64,000 nt of DNA from an uncultured Sulfuricurvum sp. (lineage in GTDB: Bacteria; Campylobacterota; Campylobacteria; Campylobacterales; Sulfurimonadaceae). This document shows, piece by piece, positions 7,731-15,635 of this stretch. Position 1 is the stretch's first letter, and each line of letters opens with the position of its first letter. The stretch covers positions 62,001-126,000 of the forward strand of contig CAIMUF010000038.1 of NCBI GenBank assembly GCA_903844635.1. Reading direction: 5' to 3'. Below the pieces are notes generated by a model that was given only the letters and a program-made list of their open reading frames with translations, was not told where the DNA came from and did not search any database. The translations under genes were made by a program, and so were the position numbers.

Positions 7731-8789
7731 TTAATGTAATGTTTGCAGTGCGCGTACTATTTTTGGAAACGGTAACTGTTGGGACACGCCACCACGATCA
7801 AATGCCTCTTTTGGCATACCATACACCGTTGCTGTCTCTTCCGATTCTCCGATAGTAAATCCACCTGCATTTTTGATTTTCACCATCCCGCTGGCTCCAT
7901 CATCCCCAATACCTGTCAACAAAACAGCCGTAATTTGATCGCCTGAAAAGATCTTAGCCGCACTCTCAAACATCTCATCCACACTGGGTTGAAAAAAACG
8001 GTTGTTTTTATTTTTCTCTTCCCGTATTACAAATTTTCCCGTTACTTTTTTCGCAAAATGCATGTGCACGCCACCGCGCGCCAAATAAATCACTCCGCTT
8101 GAAAGCTCCATATGATCTTTACACTCGATAACCGGTAACGTGCTGACTTTATCTAATCGAGTCGCAAAAGCTGCCGTAAATTGCTCCGGCATGTGCTGAA
8201 CGATGCACGCCGCGTAGGGAAATCCTCTTGGCAGCGCTTTGCATATCTGCTCAATGAGTCCAGGACCTCCGGTAGAAGCACCTATTAATAACACTTTTGA
8301 TACCTCTACAAAAGCAGGAGTTTGCACCCCACTGCTTTCACGACGAACAGGAGCTCGCTCTCGTTGTACAGGCCGTCTGACGATCGTCTTTAACCGACGA
8401 GGCGGAATACGGCTAAGAGACGTTACTTTTGCAAGAATGTCTTCTCGATTTTCCGATTTTCCCACATTCATGGTTCCAGGTTTGGCAATATAATCAACCG
8501 CACCCGCATCCAATGCCTCCATCGTAATGCCAGCACTCTCAGTGGTGAGAGAGCTGATCATCAAAATAGGAGTAGGTCGCGTCTCCATAATACGTTTTAC
8601 TGCGGTGAGACCATCCATCACAGGCATATTTATATCCATGGTGATCACATCGTATTGAGTTTCTATCGCTTTTTGTACCGCTTCCTGCCCGTTGCGTGCA
8701 GTTTCAATTTCAAAATCCAATGTCCCTATAATCTCACTAAGCTGCTTACGAACCAAAGCGGAATCATCGGCTATCAATACTTTTTTCAC
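7731..8789 (-). CDS. cheB: CheB receptor methylesterase/glutamine deamidase
   Basis: 352 residues with a receiver domain at about 1-118 (D8-D9, phospho-acceptor D52 in TMDINMPVMDG, K103), an Arg-rich linker at about 129-160, and the CheB esterase domain with catalytic S172 in GASTGGPG, H199 in QHMPEQF and D296 in TGIGDDGASGM. It removes methyl groups from receptors when phosphorylated by CheA, resetting sensitivity. The ATG overlaps the stop of the three-domain CheW gene (ATGA), and the HEAT gene follows 10 bp later. The very basic linker is longer than a minimal one, but the protein length is normal for the family. Confidence 0.95.
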   Translation of the reverse strand: MKKVLIADDSALVRKQLSEIIGTLDFEIETARNGQEAVQKAIETQYDVITMDINMPVMDGLTAVKRIMETRPTPILMISSLTTESAGITMEALDAGAVDYIAKPGTMNVGKSENREDILAKVTSLSRIPPRRLKTIVRRPVQRERAPVRRESSGVQTPAFVEVSKVLLIGASTGGPGLIEQICKALPRGFPYAACIVQHMPEQFTAAFATRLDKVSTLPVIECKDHMELSSGVIYLARGGVHMHFAKKVTGKFVIREEKNKNNRFFQPSVDEMFESAAKIFSGDQITAVLLTGIGDDGASGMVKIKNAGGFTIGESEETATVYGMPKEAFDRGGVSQQLPFPKIVRALQTLH

Positions 8790-10156
8790 GATTTATCCCC
8801 TCGCAAGAGTTGAGATACATTAGGATTAAATAACATCACCAACCGTTCTCCTTCATTTAAATGAAGAACATGCGAAAATATTCCCTCTTCCCCATCATCT
8901 TTGCGCATCAAATCATGAGGTATTGCCATAACATCACTCACGTAGTTCACAAAAAAACCAATCCGAGAACCTTGTGCATGACAAATAATAATCTTTTGAT
9001 CCTCTCGATGTGATGGTTCAATGCCTAACCGCTTGTGCAATGAGCCAATCGTAACAATCTGCCCGCGTATGTTGATAATCCCATCAATCATCTCATGAGA
9101 ATCTGCGACGGGAGTCACGGGTGTCATATCAATAATCTCAGCTACTTCTTCGATCTCAAACGCATATTCTTCACTTCCAAGCTGAAAAATCACAACTTCT
9201 ATCGATGCTTCTTGCGTCGTATCGGTAAGTATCGCTTCACTGTTTACAATAATCTCATCATTACGAGACATAATCGACTCGATGAGTTCCTCGCCAATGA
9301 GAGAAATGAGATGGTCTTCAAATTGAATAACCCCTGCTATTTGGTTGCTGTTGTCACCACTGATATCAATGTCTGACTGAGAAAATTCATGAATATCAAC
9401 AATCTCATCAATCACAAGTCCCAATGTTCTACCCTGACGCTGAACAATCATAATTCTATTTTTATCCCCAAGAATGGGTTGATAATGGAAATACAAGCGT
9501 AAATCAGCCACAACGATGAGCTCTTCACGCAGCGACATCATCCCTTGTATCTCTGGATTAGCTCCTGCAATGGTTGTGATAGCAACATCTGCATTTAAAA
9601 TCTCTCGAAGATTATCAATCAGCAATGCGTATTGCACCCCTCCCATCTTAAATACAAGATAACGCTCATGCTCATTGGACAGCATAGCATGCTTAATGGC
9701 TATTGTTTTGTCACTGACATTACGAGGATTAACCGAAACTTTTTGAACTCGCTTCATAGCATGGTCTAAATCAATGACTTGAATCAATTCATCCTCGTGA
9801 TGAAGGATCGCTGCAATTATCTCTTTATTCGTTTCCAGATACTCAATTTTTTTAGGGTCAACCGTAACGGAAACACTAACCTCATCGACAAGTAAACACA
9901 AGGCACTCCAAGGAGCATTCAGCGTAATAACACGATTTTTAGGCTCAATTCCAGGACAGGATGGAAACCCCAAAAGAAGATTGATATCAATGGCCGTAGC
10001 AATGTTGCCGCCCAACGCACACAACCCTCGAACCTCGTCAGGGCTAAGCGCCAAAGGGGTAATATCAGGAACACGAAGAATTTGACCAATAAAAGAGGTG
10101 GGAATACCAAAAGCAATCTCACCATGTCTGAATATCAAAACTTCTTCGAATAACAT
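8786..10156 (-). CDS. three-domain CheW scaffold protein
   Basis: 456 residues made of three CheW-type domains in tandem, at about 1-140, 163-300 and 318-455. Each shows the family pattern of a hydrophobic first strand (FGIPTSFIGQIL; YALLIDNLREIL; YAFEIEEVAEII), a central turn (EVRGLCALGG; EIQGMMSLREE; MIDGIINIRGQ) and a second barrel with a VDEV/IDEI-like strand. The third domain keeps the canonical GIINIRGQ and is most CheW-like. Multi-CheW proteins can bridge several receptors and kinases. With the two CheW-CZB proteins the operon encodes five CheW modules and no plain one-domain CheW. It lies 5 bp downstream of the receptor gene and overlaps cheB by 4 bp. Confidence 0.85.
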   Translation of the reverse strand: MLFEEVLIFRHGEIAFGIPTSFIGQILRVPDITPLALSPDEVRGLCALGGNIATAIDINLLLGFPSCPGIEPKNRVITLNAPWSALCLLVDEVSVSVTVDPKKIEYLETNKEIIAAILHHEDELIQVIDLDHAMKRVQKVSVNPRNVSDKTIAIKHAMLSNEHERYLVFKMGGVQYALLIDNLREILNADVAITTIAGANPEIQGMMSLREELIVVADLRLYFHYQPILGDKNRIMIVQRQGRTLGLVIDEIVDIHEFSQSDIDISGDNSNQIAGVIQFEDHLISLIGEELIESIMSRNDEIIVNSEAILTDTTQEASIEVVIFQLGSEEYAFEIEEVAEIIDMTPVTPVADSHEMIDGIINIRGQIVTIGSLHKRLGIEPSHREDQKIIICHAQGSRIGFFVNYVSDVMAIPHDLMRKDDGEEGIFSHVLHLNEGERLVMLFNPNVSQLLRGDKS

Positions 10157-10161
10157 GAAAC

Positions 10162-12048
10162 TTATCCTTGTTGAAGTTCATCTGCCATAACAGCCAACTC
10201 TTCAACCCCCTCAGAGATGTGACTCACTGTTTCGATAATCAATTCGCTGGCTTTTCGTGATTCTTGTGCATTACGCGCTGAGAGTTCAACCGCTTTTTGA
10301 ATTTCACTGATTCCTATGAGTCCTTGATTAAGCCCTTCGATATTTTGATCATTAATGGATTTTAGTCCCGTAAAACGATCCAACAAATCAATCAGCATCG
10401 TTGTGATCTTATCAATCTCATGAATCAATGCCGTAATTTGCTCTTTTTCACCTTCTTGATTTACAAGAAGTTTTAACCACTCCGTGCGTACGGTATCGAT
10501 TTCAGCGTTCATTGATTCGATTGTATCGTTGATTTTTTCCGTATTGGATTCAGAATCTTTGGCAAGATTACGGATATCGGCACTAACGACTGCAAATCCT
10601 TTTCCAAAGTCTCCTGCCCGTGCCGCTTCAATAGAACCACTGATAGCGAGCATGTTGAGTTGAATGATACTGTTGCTGATACTTCCTACTGTTTTATCAA
10701 CGTTACGAGTCTCTTTTACGATGACATCAAGCTCACTGCTTGCGCTTCCACCCTCATTCATAGAAGCAGTGAAATCATTGCTAATACCGATCATTTGCCC
10801 TTTTACATCTGCGAACGATACTTTCAGTAAATCAAAATTTCGACGTGCGATTTCGATAAGTTTAGAAATATCTCTTGATGCACTGACACCACTTTCAAAT
10901 AACTCTTTATTCGCAATGGCACTTTGATTAGTAGATTGAGATGCTGCTTCGATTTGGTTAAGTCCTGAAGTTACTTCTTTAAGAGAATTTTGAATGTCTT
11001 CCATCGATGAGCTGATTGCATCTGCAGATGCTGCAATCTCCTCTGCTGATTTCATCGTATCCGTTGAGTATTTGAGTTCTTCGGAAAGATTGTTAAGTTC
11101 TTTGATGTCTTCTTCAGTCTGAACAAGTGAATTACTTTGCATTTCGATGCTGTTAAGGGTTTTTTCGACTGAACGCGCGATTTCACTTGAAGCATCAGCG
11201 ATGTCTTTAGAACCGTCATTAATGAGAGTAATCGAGTGGCTTAGGCTTTGGGTATAACCGCTCATGCTGCGTGCCGCTTCGACGGAATAGACGGCGATTT
11301 TCGTAAGTTCTTCCATTTTGAAGCTCAACGCACTGCCACGTCCGCCGGTTTGTTCGATAATATTAGTCGTCGTATTGATGCTTTTGATGATTCCATCAAT
11401 GCTTTCTTGAATTTTATTCACAAGACGTGAGATAAAATCAGCATTTTTTTCGGATTCTCCTGCAAGTGCACGAGTCTCATCCGCAACCACCGCAAACCCT
11501 TTACCATGCTCTTTGGCACGACTGGCTTCGATAGCGGCATTGAGGGCTAACAGATTAGTTTGATCAGCAATTTTTGCAATAAACCCAACCGCTTCACCGA
11601 TATTTTCAGAGGATAATTTCAGCTCTTCAGATTTTTTAGAAGAGGTTTTAGCAACATTGACCGCTTTTGCCATTCGCTCCACAGAAGTATTAATCGTCCC
11701 CACCGAACTCATAATGTTTTCACCCGCCGCCAATGTTGAACTGATGACGGTATCAATACTGCTCGTCATGCGCCCGATATTGGAACTGATAGAGCGAACA
11801 TTTTTAAGTGCTTGCTCACTTGCGCCACTGTTTTCTTCTGCCGCTGTTGCGATTTGCTCCATGGAACTTTTGAGTTGTTCGATAGCACTAACGCTCTCTT
11901 GTGCATTGTCCAAAATCGTAGTAGCGACGCCTGCAATACTCTCAGAAATCTGCTGTTGTTTTGCCAATGTACGCTGACGTCGTTTGTCAGGTCCTACACT
12001 GCCACCTGCAGCCACTGGTGAACTCTCTGATCGTCTTATTAATGCCAT
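10162..12048 (-). CDS. soluble chemoreceptor with two tandem MCP signalling hairpins
   Basis: 628 residues with no transmembrane segment, signal peptide or recognisable ligand domain. Residues 1-30 are basic (MALIRR, DKRRQRTLAK). Hairpin tip 1 at about 159-196 is close to consensus ([19 protein letters not shown]). Tip 2 at about 456-496 is a second MCP tip with changes at the kinase-contact face (QLNMLAISGSIEAARAG, GKGFAVVSADIRNLA). Each tip is flanked by long heptad helices, so the protein is either two fused receptors or one with a duplicated, altered signalling unit. The adjacent PAS protein probably supplies the sensor. It should sit in a cytoplasmic array with CheA and the CheW proteins. 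AAGGAGA precedes the start. Confidence 0.85.
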   Translation of the reverse strand: MALIRRSESSPVAAGGSVGPDKRRQRTLAKQQQISESIAGVATTILDNAQESVSAIEQLKSSMEQIATAAEENSGASEQALKNVRSISSNIGRMTSSIDTVISSTLAAGENIMSSVGTINTSVERMAKAVNVAKTSSKKSEELKLSSENIGEAVGFIAKIADQTNLLALNAAIEASRAKEHGKGFAVVADETRALAGESEKNADFISRLVNKIQESIDGIIKSINTTTNIIEQTGGRGSALSFKMEELTKIAVYSVEAARSMSGYTQSLSHSITLINDGSKDIADASSEIARSVEKTLNSIEMQSNSLVQTEEDIKELNNLSEELKYSTDTMKSAEEIAASADAISSSMEDIQNSLKEVTSGLNQIEAASQSTNQSAIANKELFESGVSASRDISKLIEIARRNFDLLKVSFADVKGQMIGISNDFTASMNEGGSASSELDVIVKETRNVDKTVGSISNSIIQLNMLAISGSIEAARAGDFGKGFAVVSADIRNLAKDSESNTEKINDTIESMNAEIDTVRTEWLKLLVNQEGEKEQITALIHEIDKITTMLIDLLDRFTGLKSINDQNIEGLNQGLIGISEIQKAVELSARNAQESRKASELIIETVSHISEGVEELAVMADELQQG

Positions 12049-12076
12049 AATGTCTCCTTATTTAATTATTCAGACA

Positions 12077-12101
12077 CCAATCGGAATATAATCCCGATTG
12101 G
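12077..12101 (-). promoter_or_regulatory. hairpin between the PAS and receptor genes
   Basis: A perfect 8-bp inverted repeat (CCAATCGG / CCGATTGG) with a 9-nt loop lies in the 110-bp gap between the PAS gene and the receptor gene. No U-run follows on the minus-strand transcript, so it is more likely an RNA processing or stability element, or an operator, than a terminator. It could set different levels for the PAS protein and the rest of the operon. Confidence 0.4.
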
Positions 12102-12158
12102 CTACCTTAACACTGAGTTCACTTCGGCTAGTGATCCAGCGTACGCGTGTGTATTTTG

Positions 12159-12587
12159 TTAGTCTAATGTCGCGTAAAGCGCTTCTGCTTTTTTAATGTC
12201 GTCACGTGAAGGTTTAATACGGATAGAAACATATTTAACACTTCCATTTTTATCCGTTGAACGCAAAACGGTAGCATATACCCAGTAAAAGCCTCCACCT
12301 TTGCGAGCATTTTTAACAAATCCAGTCCAAAAACCTTTGGCTTGAACATCATCCCACAATGATTTGAATGCGGCGCGAGGCATGTCAGAATGACGGACAA
12401 CGTTATGAGCTTGCCCAACCAGGTCTGCTGCTTTCCATCCTGCAACTTTTGCAAATGAATCACTCACATACGTGATAATTCCTTTTTCATCGGTTTCTGA
12501 CAATAAATACAAATCGTCGTACAGCACCTCACCGTCATCTAAAAATGTTAGCCCTTCGATCTTGGCCATATCATCCGTTTTTGCCAT
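12159..12587 (-). CDS. Aer-type PAS domain protein, probable sensor partner of the soluble receptor
   Basis: 142 residues forming one PAS domain at about 25-130. It carries ITYVSDSFAKVAGW, then HNVVRHSDMP, and GFWTGFVKNARKGGGFYWV, the hallmarks of Aer/CetB-like PAS domains that bind FAD and sense redox or energy state. Cofactor binding is inferred from that resemblance. It has no receptor or kinase domain, so the signal must pass to another protein; the next gene is a receptor with no sensor domain. This resembles the CetA/CetB split aerotaxis pair of Campylobacter, except that the receptor here is soluble. It is the first gene of the operon. Confidence 0.85.
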   Translation of the reverse strand: MAKTDDMAKIEGLTFLDDGEVLYDDLYLLSETDEKGIITYVSDSFAKVAGWKAADLVGQAHNVVRHSDMPRAAFKSLWDDVQAKGFWTGFVKNARKGGGFYWVYATVLRSTDKNGSVKYVSIRIKPSRDDIKKAEALYATLD

Positions 12588-12593
12588 TACTTA

Positions 12594-12603
12594 ACTCCTC
12601 CAT
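12594..12603 (-). promoter_or_regulatory. strong ribosome binding site at the head of the chemosensory operon
   Basis: The minus strand reads GGAGGAGTTAAGTA directly before the ATG of the PAS gene, an unusually strong Shine-Dalgarno for this window. The 114-bp gap 12588-12701 behind it is AT-rich and must hold the operon promoter. I see AT-rich candidates for a -10 box but none clear enough to name. The upstream GGDEF-EAL gene runs in the same direction and ends at 12702. Confidence 0.55.
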
Positions 12604-12701
12604 CGCGAACCTTAATGGTGCATAGCTTAACGTTAGATTTCTAAATATTAACTGAAAAAAAAGCGAAGAGTTAGATAGTTTTTTATTATTTAAAATCGAT
12701 T

Positions 12702-14642
12702 TTAATCATCCAAGGGTGCGGGGAGAGGTTCATAAAAATAATACCCCTGAGATGCATCAATACCAAGCTCCCGTACGGCCTTATAAATTGCTTCATCTGC
12801 AACAAATTCTGCGATAGTAGCAAGCCCTATTTCGTGGGCAAACTCACAAATATGACGCACGATAATTTGAGCATTTTTATCATAAGGGAGGTTTTTTATG
12901 AGGGAACCATCGATTTTTAGCGTATCAATATTAAGACGAAGAAGGTGCTCAAAATTGGAGTACCCTGAACCAAAATCATCAATAGCAAAGGAACATCCAA
13001 TCGCTTTAAATCGTTCAATAAAAGTGCTGACTTGAGTATAATTAATAATTCCTTCACTCTCCAATATCTCAAAAATAATACGATCCCCAATCTTATACCG
13101 TTCCAACTGCTCTTCAATATAATCGGCCAATTCAGCGTTGAGTAGATCTTCAGTTGAAAGGTTAATACTCACAGGGATACAGCATGTTTCAAAACGCTCT
13201 ACCACCTTATCAATCATTGCTTTTGTTAATCTGGGATAAAGACGAATTTTTTTTGAAATATCTAAAAAATAATAAGGAGAAATCACCGTTCCATCGCGCT
13301 TAATCAGACGGATCAACGCTTCATATTTGATGATTTTATGACTTTTATTGTCCACTATGGGTTGAAAATAAGGGACGATGCGCTCCCCTTCAAGCGCTTC
13401 TTTGATCTCTTTATACCACTCGATGTTATTGGCCTGCTCTTTTCGCTCTCCCAAAAGTGGCGTATATACCGATAATTTTGTTCGATCTATCTTTGCTTGC
13501 TTTAGTGCTCGAGTCGCATTTTCAATCAATTTTTCGGATTTTGGATCAAATCCAACACTGATGCTAAGAACCACTTCGATCCCCTCAATCACAAAAGAAG
13601 CCTCTTCTGTTTTGTCGATTAGATATTCTAAAAAACAGAGGTTGTCCTCTGTATTGGAGTGCTCATCAAAAACCAACGCATATTCATCACTGCCTATGTT
13701 ATAGAGAAGAACCCCTTTTGTTTTGTCAATTTTTTTTCTCAGCCACTGCCCATATCCTGCTAAAACCTGATCCCCAATCGCAACCCCGTACACATCATTA
13801 ATATCGCTAAAACGGTCAATGTTGAGAATAGCCAAAGCCGAGACATGATGCGATGAGAGATACTCGATCAATGACACACGATTAGGGAGACCGCTCACGC
13901 TGTCAAATCCTAGATGATGGGTAAGTTCACTGCGCTGCGTGTGTGAATAGAGGGCAAAACTAATATCACTCGCCAGCTCCTGAAGCATCTCTATTTCTTG
14001 TTGCGAAAATCCTTCATTGTGTTTTGAATACAGAGTCAAGACACCAAAGGGGCTGTCATTGTTTTGAGTTATTAGGGGTAACGCGATAATAGAGCCATAT
14101 CCTCTCTCTTTAGCGATAAAACTCCACGTGGCCAGTGACACATTTGATTGAAGATGATCCAAAATCACCATAGTATTATCACTATACGCCGATATACTGG
14201 GAGCAAAAGACACGGGATCATCAAGAGGAATCGTCATGCTGTGATATAAGACACCCAATGAATCATCAGAACATCCTCTAACGATCAAGTCTTTGTCTAT
14301 TTTTACAGCTATCCAGCACAATCCATACCCGCTATGCTTACTTAATCTTGCACAGCACTCCTGAATTGATTCATCACTGTTTTTCATCAAGAGCAAATTT
14401 TGATTAATATCCAAAATTGTGCGTAAAATTTCATCGAGATTATGGGAAATATCGAGCGCTTCATGCAGTTCTTTAGACTGACGTTCCATATTTTTGAACA
14501 TCATAATGAGCAATCCTCCAATGCCCCCCGTAATTCCCAAAAAAAATTCGACCATATACCACTGATAATAGGCGCTGAACATCCCTAACATGAGCAAAAT
14601 AAAAATGCCCGTAAAAAGGATAATAAAGCGACGTATGGTCAT
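12702..14642 (-). CDS. membrane GAF-GGDEF-EAL protein, probable c-di-GMP phosphodiesterase
   Basis: 646 residues: two N-terminal membrane helices at about 6-48, a helical linker, a GAF-like domain at about 75-235 (ESIQECCARL, GYGSIIALPL, FGVLTLYS), a GGDEF domain at about 245-400 and an EAL domain at about 415-640. The GGDEF signature is degenerate (IGSDEY at 316-321), so cyclase activity is unlikely. The EAL domain looks intact: YEALIRL at 440-446, INLSTEDLL, FEILESEG, IDDFGSGYSN, LKIDGS and QGYYF. The reaction would be hydrolysis of c-di-GMP to pGpG under control of a GAF-bound signal. It lies just upstream of the chemosensory operon on the same strand, so c-di-GMP level and taxis may be co-regulated. 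Confidence 0.88.
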   Translation of the reverse strand: MTIRRFIILFTGIFILLMLGMFSAYYQWYMVEFFLGITGGIGGLLIMMFKNMERQSKELHEALDISHNLDEILRTILDINQNLLLMKNSDESIQECCARLSKHSGYGLCWIAVKIDKDLIVRGCSDDSLGVLYHSMTIPLDDPVSFAPSISAYSDNTMVILDHLQSNVSLATWSFIAKERGYGSIIALPLITQNNDSPFGVLTLYSKHNEGFSQQEIEMLQELASDISFALYSHTQRSELTHHLGFDSVSGLPNRVSLIEYLSSHHVSALAILNIDRFSDINDVYGVAIGDQVLAGYGQWLRKKIDKTKGVLLYNIGSDEYALVFDEHSNTEDNLCFLEYLIDKTEEASFVIEGIEVVLSISVGFDPKSEKLIENATRALKQAKIDRTKLSVYTPLLGERKEQANNIEWYKEIKEALEGERIVPYFQPIVDNKSHKIIKYEALIRLIKRDGTVISPYYFLDISKKIRLYPRLTKAMIDKVVERFETCCIPVSINLSTEDLLNAELADYIEEQLERYKIGDRIIFEILESEGIINYTQVSTFIERFKAIGCSFAIDDFGSGYSNFEHLLRLNIDTLKIDGSLIKNLPYDKNAQIIVRHICEFAHEIGLATIAEFVADEAIYKAVRELGIDASQGYYFYEPLPAPLDD

Positions 14643-14737
14643 AATGCTACCTTACTTTTAGTGGTCTATATGATTCTCATACGATGATTATTGTAACCAA
14701 AAAACAGTATTATTTTGATCAAAAAAAGTGTTTTACT

Positions 14738-15550
14738 ATGAAATTTTTACTTTTATTCTGTTTTGCCGCCTATTCCCTCCTTGCTTATGAGGTAGGAAAT
14801 GGCAAGTCACTGCTTCTCTTGCTAAATTCTTCCAAAGGGACAGTCAGCTTCAATGAGCTCAATATGACGGTATTGCCTCATCCATTGAATGCCCAAAAGG
14901 GATTTGTCATTCTCCCCATCGATTATTACACACTGCCATCCGAAATCGAGGGACAATGGAATACCCCCGATGGCAATCTCACTCTGGCCGTAGAGATTTC
15001 CAAAGCTCCTTATCCAACCGAAATACTTGTTGTCGAAAGCGCAAAAGTGTCTCCACCCCCTGAAGCATTAGAAAGAATTGCTCAAGAGAAAGCTGAGGCC
15101 GAAAAAATCTATGCTGCCTATAACCCGATACGTTATTGGAACAAACCGTTTATCCGCCCTATAGAGTCTATAATCACGAGTGAATATGGTTCTGCTCGTA
15201 CCTATAACGGTGTTTTAAAGAGTTATCACGGAGGAGTTGATTTCAGAGCCAAAACACCCTTGCCGATACTTGCATCCAATGATGGTGTCGTCGTTCTCGC
15301 AAAAGACCGCTATTACGCAGGAGGAACGGTTATCATTGATCACGGTGAAGGTATTTATACGTGCTATTTTCATTTTAGTCAACTGGATGTAAAAGTGGGA
15401 GATAAAGTGACGCAAGGACAAAGCATCGGATTAAGTGGAGCAACCGGACGTATTACCGGACCCCATCTTCATTTTGGAGTGATGGTGCATGGGGTTCAAA
15501 GTGACCCCCTCCATTTTATGACACAAATCGAAACACTTTTTAAACTATAA
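14738..15550 (+). CDS. M23-family peptidoglycan endopeptidase
   Basis: I chose the ATG at 14738 because the residues after it form a clean signal peptide (MKFLLLFCFAAYSLLA); an in-frame ATG at 14684 would add 18 polar residues. The mature protein is about 255 residues, with a β-rich N-terminal part, a short helix at about 110-127 and a C-terminal LytM/M23 domain. The zinc ligands are H164 and D168 (HGGVD) and H245, with H243 of HLHFG as catalytic His. It cuts peptide cross-links of peptidoglycan in the periplasm. Related enzymes in Campylobacterota (Csd/Pgp3 types) shape the cell; which subgroup this belongs to is not decided. It is a single gene. Confidence 0.9.
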   Translation: MKFLLLFCFAAYSLLAYEVGNGKSLLLLLNSSKGTVSFNELNMTVLPHPLNAQKGFVILPIDYYTLPSEIEGQWNTPDGNLTLAVEISKAPYPTEILVVESAKVSPPPEALERIAQEKAEAEKIYAAYNPIRYWNKPFIRPIESIITSEYGSARTYNGVLKSYHGGVDFRAKTPLPILASNDGVVVLAKDRYYAGGTVIIDHGEGIYTCYFHFSQLDVKVGDKVTQGQSIGLSGATGRITGPHLHFGVMVHGVQSDPLHFMTQIETLFKL

Positions 15551-15584
15551 AGTATAAATGATTTGTTTTCTCATTTCTTTCTGC

Positions 15585-15590
15585 TAGAAT
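15585..15590 (+). promoter_or_regulatory. probable -10 box for the NMT1-GGDEF/porin pair
   Basis: TAGAAT preceded by TGC (extended -10 form) lies 45 bp before the ATG at 15636. The spacer is AT-rich. Promoters in this group often rely on an extended -10 without a -35 box, and nothing like a -35 is seen. Confidence 0.4.
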
Positions 15591-15635
15591 AAGTGAACTT
15601 AAATAAAATAAAATAAAAAATAGTAGGTCTCTATA

